Source: a virus. Taken from it: 64,000 bases of DNA. This document shows positions 1 to 12,800 of the stretch, in pieces. The notes under the pieces were generated by a model. The model had not been told where the DNA came from. It saw nothing but the letters and a program-made list of their open reading frames with translations, and made no database searches. Position 1 is the stretch's first letter; every line of letters starts with the position of its first letter. Location of the stretch: the IMG/VR virus record IMGVR_UViG_3300030117_005808, positions 42,524 to 106,523 of that record; one strand, written 5' to 3'. A program made the position numbers and the translations under genes.

Positions 1-7
1 ATAAATA

Positions 8-457
8 ATGGCTCAAGGTTTAGCAGTAGCACTGCCGCTGGAATTAGACACGACTGACGGTCCGTATAAGTTACATAAGAACTTGACCGATATGGCCGCA
101 CAAAATTTAAAAATGGTTATTTTAACCTCCCCCGGCGAGAGAGTGATGATCCCAGAGTTTGGAGTTGGCATTAGAAACTTTCTTTTTGAGCCAAACAATA
201 ATGACACAAGAGAAAGAATTAGAAACAGAATTCAAGTTCAAGTTGAAAAATACTTACCATATATTGAGCTAGTAAGTCTTGAATTATACAAGCCACAAAG
301 CGCATTAGTGGGCGAGACAGAAGATAATGGTTTAGTCATAAGAATAAAATATTCAATACCAGCCGCAAATGTCGTCTCAGAGTTAACCATAGACGCAGGC
401 ACCGGCGCCTCCACTTCTACTGGAGGTAGCTCTGGCGGTTCTGGCGGCGGCTATTAA
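8..457 (+). CDS. gp25: Baseplate wedge subunit, gp25-like
   Basis: This 149-residue protein matches the gp25/GpW family, the small wedge protein that helps the contractile-tail baseplate nucleate the sheath. The middle carries the family pattern: hydrophobic strand, then a Pro-Gly-Glu-Arg turn, then FGVGIRNFLFEP near residues 54-65, followed by a helix with RIRNRIQVQVEKYLP. T4 gp25 is 132 residues; the surplus is a Ser/Gly/Thr-rich tail ending SGGSGGGY. The ATG is at base 8, so its ribosome site is mostly outside the window. gp6 follows, as expected for wedge genes. The low-complexity tail is unusual and recurs on the 1256-residue protein at 14475. Confidence 0.88.
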   Translation: MAQGLAVALPLELDTTDGPYKLHKNLTDMAAQNLKMVILTSPGERVMIPEFGVGIRNFLFEPNNNDTRERIRNRIQVQVEKYLPYIELVSLELYKPQSALVGETEDNGLVIRIKYSIPAANVVSELTIDAGTGASTSTGGSSGGSGGGY

Positions 458-484
458 TCTATGTGTTTAAATGTTTGTTTGAAT

Positions 485-492
485 ACTATTTA
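485..492 (+). promoter_or_regulatory. Candidate late-promoter motif before gp6
   Basis: ACTATTTA inside TACTATTTAAAG, 19 nt before the gp6 ATG at 512. It is one of ten copies found in short gaps before virion genes. Promoter function is inferred from this placement only. Confidence 0.45.
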
Positions 493-511
493 AAGAGTGG
501 AGAAACACTAG

Positions 512-2308
512 ATGGCTAGAAGAAATGTACCCATAGATTATACCAGTAGAGATTTTGATTCCATTAGGGATGATCTCGTAAACTATGCAAAAAGATACTA
601 TCCTGATACTTTTAAAGATTTTAGCGAAGCCTCTTTTGGGTCTCTAATGCTGGATACAGTCGCCTACGTCGGTGACATTATGTCATTCTATCTTGATTAT
701 CAGGTCAACGAGTCATTCATTGACACGGCCGTCGATTTTAAAAATATCCTTCGATTAGCCAAACAAATGGGATATAAATATACCGGAGCCAAAACGACTT
801 CTGGTATGGTGTCTTTCTACGCCATTGTCCCAGCAACATCAATCGGGCTTGGTCCAAAAACAAGCCATATGCCAATCCTAAAAGCAAATACTGTAGTTAA
901 GTCAGATTCGGGCGCCTCGTTTATCTTGACAGATGATGTTCGTTTTGATGATCCATCTAACGAAACTGTAGCTGCACAAACAAATGCTACAACAGGAATT
1001 CCAATAAGCTACGCTGTTAAAGCCGAGGGCCAAGTAATATCAGGCATATTTAATCAAACCACTCAAACTATAGGTGCCTTTCAGAAGTTTCTCCCAGTCC
1101 GTATAGACAATGCTAATTTGATAGAGATTGTTAGTGTGTTCGATTCTGAGGGTCATGAATATTTCGAGGTTGAATATTTAACACAAGATGTAGTTTACAA
1201 GGCTGTCCCCAATAGGGATGAAAATACAAGACAAAATGCCCCATCCCTTATGAGGCCATTCGTTGCCGCTCGACGATTTACAGTCGAAAGAGACATTAAC
1301 GGAGTTACTCTTACATTTGGACATGGCTCTGACTCGGAGTCAGGATCCCAGACGATTGCGGATCCGGCAAATGTTGTTTTGCAGAGAGCAGCAAAAGATT
1401 ATACCACCGATGAATCTTTTGATCCGTCAAACTTAGTTGGAAACGATAAACTAGGCATAGGCCCTGCAAACACTACTCTAACAATCAGGTACAGGGAAAA
1501 CACTGCCTCAAGTGCAAACGCTGCGATCGGATCGATCACTTCGGTGACAAGTCCTATCTTTGAATTTAACGACCCATCTATAGCAAACACGTCAGCAGCA
1601 AGAGATGTTGTTGCAAGTATAGAGTGTTCAAACGAGGAGCCATTGGTCGGCTCAACTGCTATCCCATCACGGGAAGAAGTGAGACAAGAGGCCATGATGG
1701 CCTTCTCTAGTCAGAATAGAGCGGTAACCTCACAAGATTATGAGGCTCTTGTTTATATGATGCCCGGTAAGTTTGGTTCTGTTAAGCGTGCGAGAGTGGT
1801 TAGAGACCAAGACTCACTAAAAAGAAATCTGAACATTTACGTTATTTCTGAAAACTCTTTTGGTAAGATGGCAGCTACAAACAGCGCGATCAAAGAAAAC
1901 TTGAAAGTTCACTTAAATAGATATCGCATGATTAACGATACGGTAGATATTTTAGATGCAAAAGTGGTTAACATAGCTATTGACTTTGAGGTTGTTTCTA
2001 GTGAAGAGGTTAATAAATATGAGGTCCTTGATTCCTGCATACAAGCACTCAGGAGAAAATATTCTTCTCCAATGTTTATAGGAGAAAGATTTTATCTTAC
2101 AGATGTGTATACAGAACTCAATAAAGTGCGCGGTGTCGTGGATACTTCTAGAGTCAAGCTTGTTAACAAATCAGGTGGCAATTATTCATCCTCGGCTCTT
2201 AATATAGATCAATATATGTCCCTCGACGGTAGATACTTATCAGTCCCAGACAATGTAATACTTGAGATCAAGTTCCCAAGAATAGATATTAAAGGAACTG
2301 TGAGATAA
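512..2308 (+). CDS. gp6: Baseplate wedge subunit, gp6-like (baseplate J family)
   Basis: A 598-residue protein (T4 gp6 is 660) of the gp6/baseplate-J family, which forms the inner ring of the baseplate wedges. The N-terminus has the family signature IDYTSRDFDSIRDDL followed by FSEASFGSLMLDTVAYVGDIM, then a helical stretch with NESFIDTAVD. The C-terminal half has VTSQDYEALVYMMPGKFGSVKRARV, here cited only as residues about 405-430, typical of baseplate J proteins. The start is preceded by GTGGAGAAACACTAG. It ends in a TAATG overlap with the next gene, so the two are translationally coupled. Confidence 0.9.
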   Translation: MARRNVPIDYTSRDFDSIRDDLVNYAKRYYPDTFKDFSEASFGSLMLDTVAYVGDIMSFYLDYQVNESFIDTAVDFKNILRLAKQMGYKYTGAKTTSGMVSFYAIVPATSIGLGPKTSHMPILKANTVVKSDSGASFILTDDVRFDDPSNETVAAQTNATTGIPISYAVKAEGQVISGIFNQTTQTIGAFQKFLPVRIDNANLIEIVSVFDSEGHEYFEVEYLTQDVVYKAVPNRDENTRQNAPSLMRPFVAARRFTVERDINGVTLTFGHGSDSESGSQTIADPANVVLQRAAKDYTTDESFDPSNLVGNDKLGIGPANTTLTIRYRENTASSANAAIGSITSVTSPIFEFNDPSIANTSAARDVVASIECSNEEPLVGSTAIPSREEVRQEAMMAFSSQNRAVTSQDYEALVYMMPGKFGSVKRARVVRDQDSLKRNLNIYVISENSFGKMAATNSAIKENLKVHLNRYRMINDTVDILDAKVVNIAIDFEVVSSEEVNKYEVLDSCIQALRRKYSSPMFIGERFYLTDVYTELNKVRGVVDTSRVKLVNKSGGNYSSSALNIDQYMSLDGRYLSVPDNVILEIKFPRIDIKGTVR

Positions 2309-3822
2309 TGGCTATTAAAAGATACTATGCAAAAATAGACAATACTATAACTAACGCTTTCAAAGAAAATTTAGTTACTCGCGGCACAGGGTCTAATATG
2401 GGGGCCTCAGATATTCTTGAGGTGTTTTCTATTTATGGTCAAGCTAGTTCGGCATCAGCCGAAGAGGCTAGAGTGCTTATTAAATTTAATTGTACAGCAT
2501 CAACAGATTCTATTAAAGCAGACAGAGATGCCGGCGTTCTACCAGCTAGCGGAAGTGTGAATTTTTATTTAAGACTTTACAATGCGCCTCATAGTCAAAC
2601 TCTTCCAAAATCTTATACAATGGATGTCTCTGCAATTTCCGGCGGATGGACAGAGGGCACCGGTCTTGATATGGAGGGCTATAAAGATATAGGAATATCT
2701 AATTGGGTGAATAGGATAGCTTCTCGATCTGCTGGCGACCACGCGTGGAGCACCACCGGTGGAGACTACTATTCAGACGCGTCGTCATCTTTTACTGCTT
2801 CTTTTGATGGTGGAGTCGAGGACATACAACTAGATATCACATCACTTGTCGAACAATGGATCGCGGCCGATAAAGAGGACGACGGCATAGGCATATTCCT
2901 GTCCAGCGAATACTCCAGCGCCGCTCGCTCTTATTACACAAAGAAGTTTTTTGCGCGTGGCACAGAATTTTTCTATAAGCAACCAAATATTGAGGCACGA
3001 TGGGATTCTTCTATAGAGGACGACCGAGGTAACTTTTATTATAGTAGTTCCCTAGCCACCGCCGGCGAAAACTTAAATACCATTTATTTCTACAATTATT
3101 TTAGGGGCCGACTTCGTAATATTCCCGATATCGGAACAGGAAACATAGGTGTAAGTGTCTTTTCTGCAAGTGCTGGAACCCCCAACGGTTCGGCTATTCG
3201 TTTGGTTGCAGATGGCGCACATGTTCTATCAACCGGCCTGTTTGCTGTGACAGGCGGGCATGTATCAACAGGTATTTACTCTGCGTCTTTTGCCATGACT
3301 GCGGCCACCACCCCTTTGCCCGTTGTTAATGATGTATGGTTTAAATTAGACAACGCAGTCGCCGATGCATCAACGGGTGTTCAATATGGCACTGGAACAA
3401 TCGAGCCTAGAACCATTACAAACATGTACAACGCCCCCACAAATGATTATGTGGTTACGATAACAAACTTGCGAGAAAAGTATCGCCCTGATGAGACAGC
3501 ACGTTTTAGAGTCTACAGTCGCCAAAAAGATTGGACACCAACTATTTATACTAAGGCGGTAAGCACGCCAGAGGTTCAAATTGTTGAAAGCGGCTCTTTC
3601 GAAGTCTTCAGGGTTATAGATGATCTAAAAGTTATACCACACGGAACGGGAAGCACACCATATTATACTTTCCTTTCATACGACACATCCGGATCATATT
3701 TTGATTTAGATATGGCACTCTTTGAGCCCGGATATGTCCACGGTATAAAACTAGCATTCTATAACGAAGATATAGGGAGTTGGGTTGAGCAATCAGAAAC
3801 CTTTAAATTTAGAGTTGAGTAA
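2308..3822 (+). CDS. Virion structural protein with DNRLRE-like beta domain
   Basis: A 504-residue protein that shares one base with the gp6 stop codon. Residues about 55-140 resemble a DNRLRE-type beta-sandwich: ARVLIKFN, then VNFYLRLYNAP, then a Trp-Thr-Glu-Gly segment (GGWTEGTGLDM). Such domains are found in secreted and viral surface proteins. The remainder is Ser/Thr/Tyr-rich and predicted beta. Lying between gp6 and the giant tail protein, it is most likely a baseplate or tail-surface component. There is no clear T4 counterpart, and the exact role is not shown by the sequence. Confidence 0.6.
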   Translation: MAIKRYYAKIDNTITNAFKENLVTRGTGSNMGASDILEVFSIYGQASSASAEEARVLIKFNCTASTDSIKADRDAGVLPASGSVNFYLRLYNAPHSQTLPKSYTMDVSAISGGWTEGTGLDMEGYKDIGISNWVNRIASRSAGDHAWSTTGGDYYSDASSSFTASFDGGVEDIQLDITSLVEQWIAADKEDDGIGIFLSSEYSSAARSYYTKKFFARGTEFFYKQPNIEARWDSSIEDDRGNFYYSSSLATAGENLNTIYFYNYFRGRLRNIPDIGTGNIGVSVFSASAGTPNGSAIRLVADGAHVLSTGLFAVTGGHVSTGIYSASFAMTAATTPLPVVNDVWFKLDNAVADASTGVQYGTGTIEPRTITNMYNAPTNDYVVTITNLREKYRPDETARFRVYSRQKDWTPTIYTKAVSTPEVQIVESGSFEVFRVIDDLKVIPHGTGSTPYYTFLSYDTSGSYFDLDMALFEPGYVHGIKLAFYNEDIGSWVEQSETFKFRVE

Positions 3823-3838
3823 CTAAGGTAGTTAAAGT

Positions 3839-6800
3839 ATGAGTATCAAAAAACTATTTGATTCAAATAAAACAAACGACATACTCGTCTCAACTAATCT
3901 AGAAGAAGAGGTAGTCAAAAACGTCCCCGAGCTTGAATCTGCGGATAACGTCAGAGAGCAGATCGAGAGGATCAATCGTTTTATACCACAGGTGGATTAT
4001 AGTGATCCAGCCAACTTTGCTGTTTATGGATCAGCCGAGCGATATTATAGGGATTCATTCCACAGAATCGCTACTCAATACCCGTATGATGGTTCCGAAG
4101 AAGAGATAACTCGCTACGACAACGAGTCCAACTATCTTGACCTTCATATCCTTGAGAATGAGTATCCTAGGACGCTTGGGCACGTTCGGTTTCCTTCAAA
4201 CAATCTTGGCCCAAACGCTACCGCTAACCAGTTTGGTCAGAACACCCACGCAGCAAACATTACATTTTTTGGTGGACCAAATGCTATAGCAGGTGGGATG
4301 ACAACTGGCTCATTCCACCTACAGTTCACTGGTTCCAACTATTACGATACAGATATTTATCAAACTGATGGTACGCTTGCATTAGACAGAGTTGGGTCAA
4401 GAGAAAGTAACTTAACTTATAACCTTCCTAGCAAAGGACTCACAGTTGAGTTTTGGCAAGGAACCGAAGGAAACCTGATAGGTGGGACCGGCGCGTTTGG
4501 CCGACAAGCCAGACACGCTTTGTTTGATTTGTGGAACGGAGAAGCCTCAAGTTCGGCTCAATATGGTCGCCTAACTGTATACGCTTCAGGTTCTACAACA
4601 GCCTTTAAAGGCATTTATCTAAACGCATATTCAGGCACTGTTGGAATCCAAGAACTTAAGTTATTGGATCCTGCTGTAGCTGCTCAAATCCCACCACAAT
4701 ATGTTGATACTTCATCTCCCACGCCGGGTCACTTGGCTTTTGCTTTTAGTTCTGGGTCAACTCTGGGCTTAACTGTTAAGACATATATTAATGGTGTTCT
4801 AACCACAACAACAGGCTCTTCAATCGCCCTAAATGAAGTCACTGGCGCCCTCCGAGGCCGTATTGGTGCTCTCCTAACGAATCCATCAGGCACTTCTATA
4901 GGCACAGATATGGATGGTTATGGTACCAGTATTCGCAGTGCCTACGACGAGTTTAGGTACTGGAAAGCCGAGAGAACAGAAAAAGAAATACAACAAAACT
5001 ATTGGACACAAGTTCGTGGCGGCACAAATAACGAAATAGCAAACGCAGAACTTGGTGTATATTACAAGTTTAACGAGGGCATTACAGGGGACGCAACAAC
5101 TGATGCGACTGTTTTAGACTATTCTGGCCGTATTACAAACGGAACCATCACAAACTACGGCACTGATGCTACCAGTACGCTAGTAAGAAATGCCCATCCA
5201 GCCCCCGCACGCAGTTCGCTTATTGTTGCTGCTGGAGCAGCTACATCAGAGTTCAAAGACCCAATCATTTATGCAAGCCACCCGGATGTTGTCTCTGCAC
5301 TTGACAGATTGGTCGCATCTGGTAGCGTCCACGACTTTGAAAACCAAGCAAGCATAAAAGATTCTATCCCAAGCTGGATTATAGAAGAAGACGAAACATC
5401 AGGCGGTGAAGAGTTAGGCAAGCTTACACAGATCCTCGGTTCCTATATGGATACTCTCAACCTGCAAATCCAGTCCCTGCCTACATTAGCAGACAATACA
5501 TACTTAAGCGGCAGCGATAAGCCTACACCATTTATGAAAAATCTGTTAAGCTCCCGAGGCCTAGCAGTCCCAGAAATCTTTGTGGATGCTGACCTTCTCC
5601 AGCGATTCGCCAACAGAAGCGACACCGAAAGCTACACTCTTGATATTAACGATACCAAGAATCTTATTTACAAGAATATCTACAACAACCTTACTTACCT
5701 TTACAAGTCAAAGGGCACAGAAAAAGCATTTAGAAACCTTATCCGTTGTTACGGTATTGGCGAAGATGTCATTAGATTCAACGCATACGCAAGCAATCAA
5801 ACCTTTGACATCCAAGAAACAAGACAAGACAGAGTTATTAGAAAGAACTATGTTGACTTTAACCACCCTGATAGGTTTGATGGCGTTGTTTACCAGAGAG
5901 GCAACAGCATTGTGCCAGAGGCAGATGGCATTTCTTTCTTCTCGGCATCCTCACCAGACGCCGCCTTTGCTCAAACCGCAGAACTAGAAGTTATATTCCC
6001 AAGAAAGTTTGAGTTCGCTAACTCACAATATTTTGATACACCTTTTGTTACAGCATCTCTCTACGGTAAAGCATCAGCATCAGCAGACCCAGCATCCTTT
6101 GACGCATCATTCAGTAATAACCCAGCCAACGCGCCTTGGCTTGTTGCTTATGCTGTTCGGACCCATCAGAATTCAAAGGACGCTTATTTTGTTCTTGATT
6201 CTAACTTATTTACAAATCCGCTCACAAGTGATATTTACTCAAACATTTATGATAATCAGAAATGGAATCTGGCGATAAGAGTTAACTCTAAAGCTTGGCC
6301 ATACGCAGCATCCTCCAGTGTTAACGGTGCGTTAGATGATCAAGACATAAGTTTTATTGGATATAATGTAGAGAACGGAGTCGTAAAAAATAGTTTTGTC
6401 TTAACAACTTCATCAGTGTCTTCCAACTTGGGGCCAAGTTTACCTTACCGCTACTTTGTTGGATCACAAATAACAAACTATACCGGTGCAGTAGACCATC
6501 GAACTGATGTTTTGGCATCCTCACTGCGAGTGTATACAACCTACCTAGATGACGATGTTATCAAATCACACGCCCTTGATCCCGAAAACTACGGAACAAG
6601 AAACCCAAGCAGAAACTTTTTATTTTACAACGACTCTGGTCCCCAACTCGCGAGCGTTGTTGGAGGCATTAAAAACTCTATCCCAGAGTCTGTTTCTCTT
6701 GCTCTTAATTGGGATTATTCGCAGGTCACCACAACAGACCCCAACGGCCGCTTCATCGTCCAAGATGCATCATCTGGTTCAACAGGACTAACCAGCAGAT

Positions 6801-9800
6801 ACCCGCAAGAGAATGTTCTTACAAATGTTAATAAACAGTTCGCAGGCCGAGGTCAGTTTGGGGCTAGCGCATACAGTTCAACGGATGTCATCTCCAAGCA
6901 ATTTGTTCAATCAGCACAACAAAGACTACCCGAAGTTGTTAATACCAACGACGACGTAAACGTTCTATCCAGAGATGATGAACTTTATCCAAGAGATGCG
7001 TCTATTTCGCAGACCTACTACACCTTTGAAAAGAGCATGTACGGTATTGTTTCACAAGAAATGATCAATATGTTCTCGTCTATTGTTGAGTTCAACAACC
7101 TTATCGGTGAAGTTGTCCATAAGTATCGTGGCGAGTACAAGAGTTTAAGGCTTTTAAGAGAACTTTTCTTCGAGAAGATTCAAAACAACCCTGACCTCGA
7201 CAAGTTTATTGATTACTATAAGTGGATTGATTCCTCACTCAATATTTTCCTACAGCAGTTTGTTCCTGCTTCTGCTGATGTTTCCGATGAGATTCGCACT
7301 GTGGTTGAAGATTATGTTCTTAACCGCTCCAAATACCAGCACAAGTACCCACAACTAGATTATAAGGGCAACGCTCGCTTTGGTGGCGACGAGGCCAAGT
7401 TAGAAGGCAGAGTCAAGGGCATTAGAGAACTAGAGTACAACTGGCAGTTTGGCCACGCGCCAACAACTAACTCTCAGACTGAACATTCTACTTGGTGGAA
7501 AGAACGAGCAGAAAGAAACAACACAGCATTTAATACCGCTGCGCTTATTGATACAGCAAGAGAAGACATCCTCAACATCATCCAGCTATTCAACTCTGCA
7601 AGCGCCCCATCGCTTAATGACGGCACCGGAGCCTCTGGGGTATACGAAGGGTCCACTTACGCCACAAGACGCTTCACAAGGCAATATAAGCTTGATGCAG
7701 CCATCGTCCCTGACATCGGCGGTGGCTACAACTACCCAAGGGGCCATAAGCCGGATGCTATTTATTCTATAGTTTACGACCGGCCGGTCGACGTGTCAGG
7801 CCTGACAAACGAGGAAGCAATACAGTTTGAAAAACAAGCGACGTTCACGCTTCCAAGCGAGGAACTAAGGCCTGTCACAAAACAAGAAAAAAGAAGAGTC
7901 TCTGCCATTAATCCAAATGGCGTGTATTCCTCCAATTTGGGACCCCAAACGCCCGGAGGTGGATCAAAACTTGTTGCGCCTTTCATAGCGTTTAGCTCCT
8001 CTGTTTCTCCTGCTGGCGGTTACGGTACACAATGGCAAGAATACAATCGTAGACCAGACGTTAGTAAAGAAGAGTTGGCTGGGTACCATAATGATTCTTA
8101 TGGTGACGACTATGAAGTTCCAATGCAAGGGCCGTTTACTAATCAACACGTTGGAGGCAATAGGCACAGGCATACAGATTTAAATCAAGGTTCTGACAAT
8201 CTAAAAACTCGGGCCGAGGCTTGGCTCGTTGCCGGCGCCGGTAACGATGGCATCTTCGCGCCGGCCAAGACCGCCTTCGCCAACCCGCCTGCTCCATTGA
8301 ACCCAACCGTACCCGGATCTAGCCCCAACTACCGCAGAGACCAAACAGCCAAGCGCCCTGTTAACATCAAAAACATCAAACACAGAACAGGCTCACTCGG
8401 AACCATCGCGATGGGCAACTATTCTGCAAGTTATGAAATCGTTCAAACAACCGGCAGAACTCAAAACAACTCTGCGTTTGTAAAGTCAGAAGGTATAAGA
8501 GACAACTTTACCATCTCTGTTGCAGGCGCTGATGAGGTTGGTTATATCGATCACGTCACAGACTACGCCAAGCCTACCCGCCGTAGAGCAGCCCATGTTA
8601 TAGTTAACCGCTTCTCCGCACCCGGCGGTCCTGAAACAGCAGGTGATAGTCAGGGTGGACCGGGCCTCGACTTTGAAGCAGCAGAGTTTAGCCCTTACAA
8701 CAACTTAAACTATAGAAACACTACAGTCCGAGATCCATTAAGAACGCTTTTGACCGACCACACAGCGTTTGGCGGTATTGAGTCTGGGTCTGCTGTCTCC
8801 GCGCTGAACTATACGGACGTTACGGCTAGTTATCACAAGGTTAATCGAAACCCGCTGCATCGTTTGGAAGGATATGATAACGGACAAGAAACGGCAGTTA
8901 CCGGAACAGTGTTCGATAATTATTTTGTGCAGCATATGATTCCAAGATCTGATTTTCAATATTCTTGGATAACAGCATCAACAGATAGATTTAATGCCGC
9001 CCTCGGCGCAGCAAATAATATATATGGATATTTTCCTTACGATGGACTTGCAAGAGTTTCAAGTTCTGCTAATGGCTTTAGGTACGAAGCAGCAGTTAAT
9101 TTTGCTAGCGCAAGCGAAGTAGGCTCTGGCAATCCATTAGGAGTCCAGCAAGCGACAAGGCAGATCAGATTGATAACAAGTGCGCTGATGCAAGATGCAT
9201 CATTCGTCCCAACTGACTTTGCTGGCATAAACTCAAATGTTATAGAGCCTATTAGCGCATCTGAATTTACTATTGGTTATCCTCTGGATGCGGATCCTAT
9301 GAATTATTATAACTACGGACCCTTTGGACAGGTTCCAGCCTTTGGTTCAGCTCATCGTGGTGGGTTTATAACTAGAATAAACTCTAATGTCGCCGCAAAC
9401 TTTAATGCATATTTTACTATGTTGATGGCTCATAGGGGAGGTAATGTTGGGCACCCAACTTGGAAACAGATCAGAGTCGGAGAGACTCAACTTGCACGAC
9501 ACTATCGTAAAAATAACTTATATACTAATACTTATGAGCCTGTCATAGCATCAAGCGTGGCCGATTTGTCTGGGACAAGACAAAAAATTTCTTCAACGAC
9601 CGAAAGTGTTATACTAACTCAATCTGTTGTTACCGACCGATACTTCCCAGTCGTGTTTGAGGTTGAAGCAAGAGATGATGAGCAAAATAGTAAAGTCCTT
9701 AAATCATCAAATTTTGTTATTCGAACTTCTTTTGTGAATGATACTATTACTTTTGACGACGCCACTATAGTCAACAGGCTGCTAGACGAGAACGTTATAA

Positions 9801-12800
9801 GTAATGCGGCAAGAAAATCCTCATATAAACAAATCATTGATGATTTTAGCATTTATGATAGTTTCTTAGACGAACAGAAGCCTATACTTCAAATTAATAG
9901 TTTAAAATATAGAGAAACTGTGTTCCCTCCACAACTACATGCTTATACTAGTAAAATACGCGGAAGAACAAACTATGAAAATGATTTCTGGCGTGACAGC
10001 CGAACAGATAGGACTGCTAAGGGAGCCTTGAAAAAAGCCAAAAACAGTCAAGGTACCGCCGTTCTTCAAAGCGCGTGGTCACTTGATGGCCTAGAATCTA
10101 ATACAAATTCTAATATTGCAACTGGCCTGATTGGATATCCAACAGGTGGCATCAACGCCAATAACGCAACTGGGTACAAACCCGGTGAACTTCAGAACTT
10201 ATATACACATTTTGTAAGAGCACCTGACGGCCGAGATGTTAATTCCGAATTAAGGAATCAGTTGAGAACAGGCGCCTTATACTCTAGAAAGCATCTCATG
10301 CCTTTTACTTCATCAGTTGTTGGTATGTCAGGGATGAGGAAACAAATCGGTATTGAACCATTTGTATACGGCGGCACAAGTTATTTGCTGTTAACATCAT
10401 CTATTGGGGCTGGTGAAGCTTTTTGGGACGCAGGAAACTTAGCAGGTAAATACGAGGGTACGTCTAGCATCTTTGTTACAACCCCAGCGAAACCATTTTA
10501 TGATGATTACGATCAATATTTTGCAGATATAAAAAATAAAAATCGAGGTAAAGCGATTTTGCCAGAGTTTAGAATAACAGAACATTTAGATTTTTATGAA
10601 AATGAGGGCAACAATTTTCTTGTTGAAAATGAAAAACTTTTTTCTTTCGCCGGAACCCCCTCGGGCTCTTCTTTGCCGCAAAATAGTTCAGAGGCAGACT
10701 TTTTCTCGATTTACACAAACTCAGATTTTATGAAATATTTTGAAGTAGTGAGAGAGGATGGAGCCAAAGAGGGTGGCATTTTGGAGCCCACAGCAGTTAA
10801 ATTGCGATGTAGGGGGATCAAAAAGTTTATTCCGTATGATGGCTTTTACCCTGCCGAAAGAACCATCCAATTGGCGAACGCATTTTCAGCGTCAATAGCA
10901 CCTACAACAGGCTTGACGGGCGATGACGCAGCAAAGCAAGTTGCTTTCCGTAGCATGCTCAAGCCTTTTTTCGCCCCCGGAATTGTATACAATACTATCA
11001 AGTCGGGTGTTGCTGTTGACTATCCAATAATGACTGGCTCTTTTAATAGAGCAAACTTAATCAACTCTGCTGCTAATGCGGGTATTAGATTTTGCACTAC
11101 AGCCTCTGCTGGAATATTTTCTAACTCAAGGGCTGTTTCGGTGACACCCTCTGGTGATGGTAGCGGCTTTGGAACGGTCTCACACAATGATGGTTGGGAT
11201 TATCGTGTGCCGTTTGAGGCTGTGGTTGATCCAGCAAAATATGTATACGCCAAAAACATTGTCGATGACGAGCCCAGTGCTTATGCTAATATTCACTCAA
11301 CAGCTTCGTGGGCCACCTCTCTGGCCACCAATAAATATAAATATATGATGCACAATTTCCTAGCTTCGTCTTTAGATTTCTTTATTAAAGACGGCAAACC
11401 AACAGAAATTATATCAGCACCAGAAAGTGAATTTAAGTCTGTCACACCCGGCCAGCCTTACGGCCTACGCATTAAAATGTTTAAGAGTTATGAAACGGGC
11501 TCACAAAATCCGACCTCTGGTGACTGGGGCGACTTTTCTGTGCCTCAGTTTGTTAGTGGCTCACTATCAAACTTTACAATGTATAGTCGCCCCTCGGCCT
11601 TCGGTCCTCCCGTCTTGGCCGGCTCCGGATCTAGTACACTGGCACAACAAAAATACGTTGTCACAGGATCAAGAGAGATGACCCCGGCTCGCGGCCGCTA
11701 CCTGTCCCATACACCACCGTATTATGATGGTGAATCTTGGATTGATTTAATTTATTATCCGTACAAGTCTTTCGATACAGGATCCGGCGGTTTGCTTATA
11801 GAAAACAATCAAACCAAAGTAGTGCGAATTGATGAACTACACAACCTTGCACTATCTGAATTTAACACTGGGTCAGCAATCTTACAAATAGAGGATTACG
11901 AAGGCACTAGATTTGGAGGAGAGGGAACTTATGTTGTTCGCTGGCGTTTTGACCAAGAGGCCCTTCGAGTCGATCGGCCAGACCTTTCATCTTATCACGA
12001 CATTGGCAAAGACATCGGCCCTATGGGAGGCCCATGGGCAAACCGGTGGGCAATGCAACTAGATGCATCTCTCAATATCTTTACTAAGCTTCGTGGTGCC
12101 GGCAGTCTTGCGTCTGAGGCAGTCTCTGCTGATTTGGCAGGCCTCGGTGCGACCGGAGCGACCGAACCTCAAGATGATCGTTGGAGAATCCAAACTAAGT
12201 TTGAAACACCAATGTTAAATTTCCAACATGTAAAAACCGCCGATATAACAGTTAATGGCACTCTTGGTAGCTTAACACAATATCAAAAGGCAGTGAATAG
12301 TGTTATACCAAGAGGTATGTGGCACCAATTTGGTAGAATTCCAAAACCTGACGAAGGAGTATACTTGCAGGTAACAGATATTCCAGACGATTTTATAAAC
12401 AATCACCCATCATCAAGTATCGTGTTTGACCCAGCCGGTCATTTTGACTCAAGAAATAGTGCCTCAGAAGCAATAAAAGCTTTGGCTGATGTTAATGCAG
12501 GCGCAAATATACGCGATATAATTGCAAAAGATTTGAACGGATACAGGATACCTCAGAATTTACAAATACCCGCCTCTGCATTCTCTGTAGCCACCGACCG
12601 CCCACCAGCACCAACTACACCTCCCCCTTTATCACTTGTTGACATATGTGGCTTCCCCACAGATCCAGTAAAAATTGGAGAGTTGCCAGAAGCTAAAACT
12701 GTTTATGAGGCTGTTGTTGCGGTGCCCTTTGTTGAGAAAGAAGGTGAAAGAGAGTTCTTTAAAATTATGTCTCCAAAACAAGGAGATATATTTGACGATT

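Noticed and set aside
1-7. ATAAATA at the window edge as a T4-type late promoter (TATAAATA)
   Set aside because: The preceding base is outside the window and the sequence abuts the ATG at 8, too close for a promoter plus leader.
3541-3548. ACTATTTA copy inside the 2308 gene
   Set aside because: It lies within coding sequence about 300 nt before the next start; one or two chance copies are expected in a window of this size. The copy at 38937 is rejected for the same reason.
5443-9852. Numerous 60-135 codon frames in other frames of the giant 3185-residue gene
   Set aside because: They have no ribosome sites, low-complexity or Ser/Leu-rich translations, and lie entirely within a continuous gene with clear domains.
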